Positions 61,761 through 64,000 of a stretch of 64,000 bases of DNA are shown piece after piece (the stretch's first letter is position 1; the number at the start of each line of letters is the position of its first letter). Origin of the DNA: Pyxidicoccus caerfyrddinensis (GTDB taxonomy: Bacteria; Myxococcota; Myxococcia; Myxococcales; Myxococcaceae); the NCBI RefSeq assembly GCF_010894405.1, contig NZ_JAAIYA010000002.1:310001-374000 (forward strand), given 5' to 3'. The position numbers were made by a program, and so were the translations under genes. Below the pieces are notes generated by a model, which was not told the origin of the DNA, made no database searches, and worked only from the letters and a program-made list of their open reading frames with translations.

Positions 61761-61915
61761 GCTCCTGGGGCCACCGCCACCTGCACGGCAGATGCGGGCG
61801 AGGTCGGGGAAGCCCGCCAGGCGGACCTCGCACCGCTTCGTCCTTCAATGGGAGTCACAGGCAGCCGCGACGTGACATCGCGGACGGAAGGCTGGCTGCA
61901 CGCGGCCCCAGGAGC
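61761..61915 (-). ncRNA. Retron msr-msd non-coding RNA (predicted)
   Basis: Between the upstream gene stop and the reverse transcriptase start is a retron-like RNA. a1 (GCTCCTGGGGCC, 61915-61904 on the minus strand) and a2 (GGCCCCAGGAGC, 61772-61761) are perfect 12-bp complements, 131 nt apart. Next to a1, AGC trinucleotides at 61897-61895 and 61893-61891 could carry the branching G. A stem-loop (61865-61883, core CCGCGA/TCGCGG) suits msr. A hairpin with 12 paired bases and one bulged base (61794-61805 with 61824-61836) is the msd. The expected cDNA starts next to a2 and is roughly 65-90 nt, closer to Mx65 than Mx162. Confidence 0.8.
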
Positions 61916-61937
61916 GAGGCGAAGCACACCACATCCG

Positions 61938-64000
61938 TCAGGAGGAGGGAAGGTCACCCGCGTCGGGAGGGCCGTCCTCCTCCAGCAGCGCGAGCAGTGC
62001 ATCACGCGGCCCACCCGGAGCGCGGCGGACGAGCGCGTCGAGCTGGCGGCTCCGGGCACGCACGCGCTCGCCGTGGACGCGCATGGCGGGCAGGGCGTCC
62101 GGCTCCATGTACGGCCGGGAGAGCACGTCCAGGTTGTGGAGCAGCTCGCGGCGGCTGCGAGGCGCGGTGAGGGACGCGCTGACGCCGGGCTGCGTGAGGG
62201 AGTAGCGGTAGCAGTCCACGGCCGTGGGCAGCGGCGAGTCCGGCGGAGTGTCGGCGGCGGGCTGGAGGAGGCGGCCGTAGCAGGTGGCGGTGAAGGTGAG
62301 CACGCCGGTGCCTCGGGCATGGGCTTCCGGAAGGAACGTTCCTTCCGCGCCGGGATGCGCGGCGCTGTGGCGGGTCATCACCACGGGCCAGGGATGTTGG
62401 CGGAGGGCGTCGCGGGCGAGGTCTCTCAGGTGCGTGGAGAAGCCGAAGGTGCGGACCTTGCCCTCGGTGCGCAGTCGTTCGAGGGCGGCGAAGTCCTCCG
62501 CGTTGAGGCGCTCGGGGGAGCGGACCCAGAAGAGGAGGAAGACGTCGAGCCACGAGGTGCGAAGGCGGCGGAGCGCGGTCTCCACGTCGCGGCGGAGGGC
62601 CGCGGCGCCCGAGAAGTAGCTGCCGGCGACGATGACGAGCCCGTCGCGCAGGGTGCGGCCACCGCGGAGGAACTGGGTGAGGGCGGCGTAGCGCGGCTCC
62701 CAGAAGAAGGTGTTGAGGCCGGCCTCGTGCGCTTCGAAGAAGGGCTGGGGCGAGGTGAGGTGCGCGCCGGAGAGGACCAGCGGCGAGACGGTGAGGCCCG
62801 TGCGGCCCAGAGGGCGCGAGGACGTGTGGATCGGCACGGCGGGGCGCGGGGCGGGAGCGGCGCGCGGCTGTGCGGGGCGCGTGGGACGGTGGCGCGCGAG
62901 GGCGGGCTCGGAGGCGATGAGCTCGTCGGGGAAGACGAGGGTGAGGGCTTCGAGGTGGGCGACGACGCGCTCGGGCTCTGCGTTGCCGAGGAGGGCGGAG
63001 CGGAGGTGCTCGAAGGCGGAGGCATCCGCGAGGCGCAGGCGCCAGGTCCAGGCGGAGGTGCGCAGGGCTTCATCGCGCTCGCGCGTGGGGCCGTGCAGGA
63101 GGTCATCGAGGAGCGCGTCGAGCGTGGCGCACGACTCCAGGATGGAGGCCGCCGCCGAGCGGACCATGGGCGCGGTGTCGAGCGACAGGCGCAGCAGGGC
63201 GCGCAGCTCTTCGCGGCCACGGGTAGGGGAGAGCAGCTCGGCGGCGCGGGCGCGCAGCCATGCGTCGGGAGATTGAGAGCAGGCGAGGGCGGCGGTGCTC
63301 AGGTCCTGCTCTTCCGTGGAGTCGTCGGCTTCTTCGGTCCACGCTGCACCGTCGTCCTGTTCATCCAGTGCGCGTGAGTCCAGTGCGTGTGAGGCGTTTT
63401 CGGAGGGCCGCGTTGATGCTGTCTCGGTCCGCTTCGTGGCGTGTGCGGTGCGTCCCGCGAGCCGACGGCCCAGGGGCAGCAGTAGCTCGAGCGCGGTGCG
63501 GCGCAGCGTGGGGTCCGGGTCCTCCGCGCAGACTCGGAGCGCGGAGTCCGCGTCCAGCACCGCGGAGCGAAGCCACGGGTCCTCGTGCGCTTCGGCCTCC
63601 TGGCGCTCGGTCTCCGTGAGCAGGTCGAGCGACGCGAGTGCACGCAAGGCCACGGCACGCACGGCCGGGTCCTCATCGCGTGAGGCGTGGATGAGCAGCT
63701 CGGGCTCTTCCAGGAACATGGCCGCCACGGCCACGGCGCGCCGCTCGCGAGTCGTGGAGGCGCGGGGTGCGAAGCGCGCCAGTGCCAGCGCGAACGCCTC
63801 GGCGGTGGCGCGTGCTGGGGGCCTGCGCTCCCAGGCGGCGATGACCTCCGCGCGTACGCGCTCGTCCGGGTCTTCGAGCGCCGCGAGGACGGCCTCGAGA
63901 CTGTCAGGATCGTAGACGAGGCCGGAGAGCGCCGCGCGCCGCAGGGCGGGCTCGGGGTGGCGCAGCAGGAGACGTACTCGCTCCAGCAGCTCGGAGTGCC
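61938..64000 (-). CDS. HEAT-repeat protein fused to a degenerate aldo/keto-reductase domain, 5' end beyond window
   Basis: The frame is open to the right edge (partial). The available N-terminal ~400 residues are HEAT-type helical repeats (DPDERVRAEVIAAWERRP, DEDPAVRAVALRALASL, SPDAWLRARAAELLSP). The C-terminal ~310 residues have an aldo/keto-reductase fold (SRPLGRTGLTVSPLVLSG, ALRRLRTSWLDVFLLFWVRS, LRTEGKVRTFGFSTHLRDL). Compared with active enzymes, the catalytic Asp (usual DTA reads FFWEP), Lys and His (IHWPD-like reads LLFWVRS) are absent; only Tyr is kept. It is probably a binding or scaffold module. It stops 22 nt before the retron RNA and may share its transcript. A GTG at 63732-63734 is in frame but is not the start, because repeats continue upstream. 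Confidence 0.8.
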   Translation of the reverse strand, partial: HSELLERVRLLLRHPEPALRRAALSGLVYDPDSLEAVLAALEDPDERVRAEVIAAWERRPPARATAEAFALALARFAPRASTTRERRAVAVAAMFLEEPELLIHASRDEDPAVRAVALRALASLDLLTETERQEAEAHEDPWLRSAVLDADSALRVCAEDPDPTLRRTALELLLPLGRRLAGRTAHATKRTETASTRPSENASHALDSRALDEQDDGAAWTEEADDSTEEQDLSTAALACSQSPDAWLRARAAELLSPTRGREELRALLRLSLDTAPMVRSAAASILESCATLDALLDDLLHGPTRERDEALRTSAWTWRLRLADASAFEHLRSALLGNAEPERVVAHLEALTLVFPDELIASEPALARHRPTRPAQPRAAPAPRPAVPIHTSSRPLGRTGLTVSPLVLSGAHLTSPQPFFEAHEAGLNTFFWEPRYAALTQFLRGGRTLRDGLVIVAGSYFSGAAALRRDVETALRRLRTSWLDVFLLFWVRSPERLNAEDFAALERLRTEGKVRTFGFSTHLRDLARDALRQHPWPVVMTRHSAAHPGAEGTFLPEAHARGTGVLTFTATCYGRLLQPAADTPPDSPLPTAVDCYRYSLTQPGVSASLTAPRSRRELLHNLDVLSRPYMEPDALPAMRVHGERVRARSRQLDALVRRAPGGPRDALLALLEEDGPPDAGDLPSS
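62328..62347. repeat. Perfect 20-bp palindrome inside the aldo/keto-reductase-like gene
   Basis: CGGAAGGAACGTTCCTTCCG is its own reverse complement. The 12-base core AGGAACGTTCCT recurs before the TetR-like gene (20428-20439). It is coding (EGTFLPE), so a protein-binding role is only a possibility. Confidence 0.5.

Overview
The window comes from a very GC-rich, GC3-rich genome with the gene content of a fruiting myxobacterium (order Myxococcales, Myxococcus/Corallococcus/Pyxidicoccus type). This rests on recognised families only. There are three eukaryote-like Ser/Thr kinases, many Cys-rich or repeat-built lipoproteins, an M11 gametolysin-like lipoprotein, an RCC1 giant, a CHAD protein beside a pyrophosphatase, a TIGR02996/LRR protein and a retron. 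No rRNA, tRNA, CRISPR array, insertion sequence or phage gene was seen. Codon use looks uniform, so most of the window reads as ordinary chromosome.

Layout. 1-9.9 kb: an M11 peptidase cut by the left edge, a chalcone-isomerase-like secreted protein, an OmpA lipoprotein, a TonB-dependent receptor with its partner lipoprotein, an uncharacterised protein, an Hsp70/YegD-like ATPase and a Gln-rich lipoprotein. 10-16 kb, mostly minus strand: CHAD, pyrophosphatase, a small membrane protein, GST, SDR, Dps and a flavin amine oxidase. 16-25 kb: a DUF4442 hotdog protein, a carboxypeptidase-regulatory-repeat lipoprotein, a TonB-like protein, an odd TetR-like regulator with no stop of its own, a rhodanese facing a MocR regulator, and a lipase. 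25-34 kb: an S46 peptidase, a kinase operon, a structured intergenic region, a degenerate cyclase-domain protein, GST, glycosyltransferase and HAD. 34-47 kb: a chemoreceptor, an attachment-type protein, PEGA and Cys-rich lipoprotein genes, a kinase/TPR pair, FHA, esterase, ATP-grasp and a membrane kinase. 47-59 kb: a 1555-residue amidohydrolase fusion, a metallophosphoesterase/TetR operon, a 28-repeat RCC1 lipoprotein and a small Cys-rich secreted protein.

The most notable region is 59.3-64 kb. It holds a retron whose non-coding RNA can be folded from the sequence. The RNA has a perfect 12-bp a1/a2 inverted repeat, an msr stem-loop and a 12-bp msd hairpin with one bulged base. Directly downstream is a reverse transcriptase carrying NAxxH, YADD and VTG motifs. 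The reverse transcriptase stop overlaps the start of a TIGR02996/leucine-rich-repeat gene (ATGA), so the two are probably translated together. Just upstream on the same strand is a HEAT-repeat protein fused to an aldo/keto-reductase fold that lacks three of the four catalytic residues. The reverse transcriptase itself starts with a helical, HEAT-like extension. Together these look like a four-part retron locus with candidate effector or partner genes that I cannot match to a described type.

Likely working groups: the kinase/lipoprotein/secreted-protein operon (27.2-31.1 kb), the kinase/TPR pair (40.1-42.3 kb), CHAD with pyrophosphatase (polyphosphate/pyrophosphate handling), the receptor/lipoprotein pair (3.4-6.9 kb), and metallophosphoesterase with TetR (52.2-54.2 kb). 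Regulatory DNA that can be seen includes several intrinsic-terminator-like hairpins, a possible 10-codon leader peptide before the TonB receptor, CRP/MrpC-like inverted repeats, and a promoter-like motif shared by two genes.
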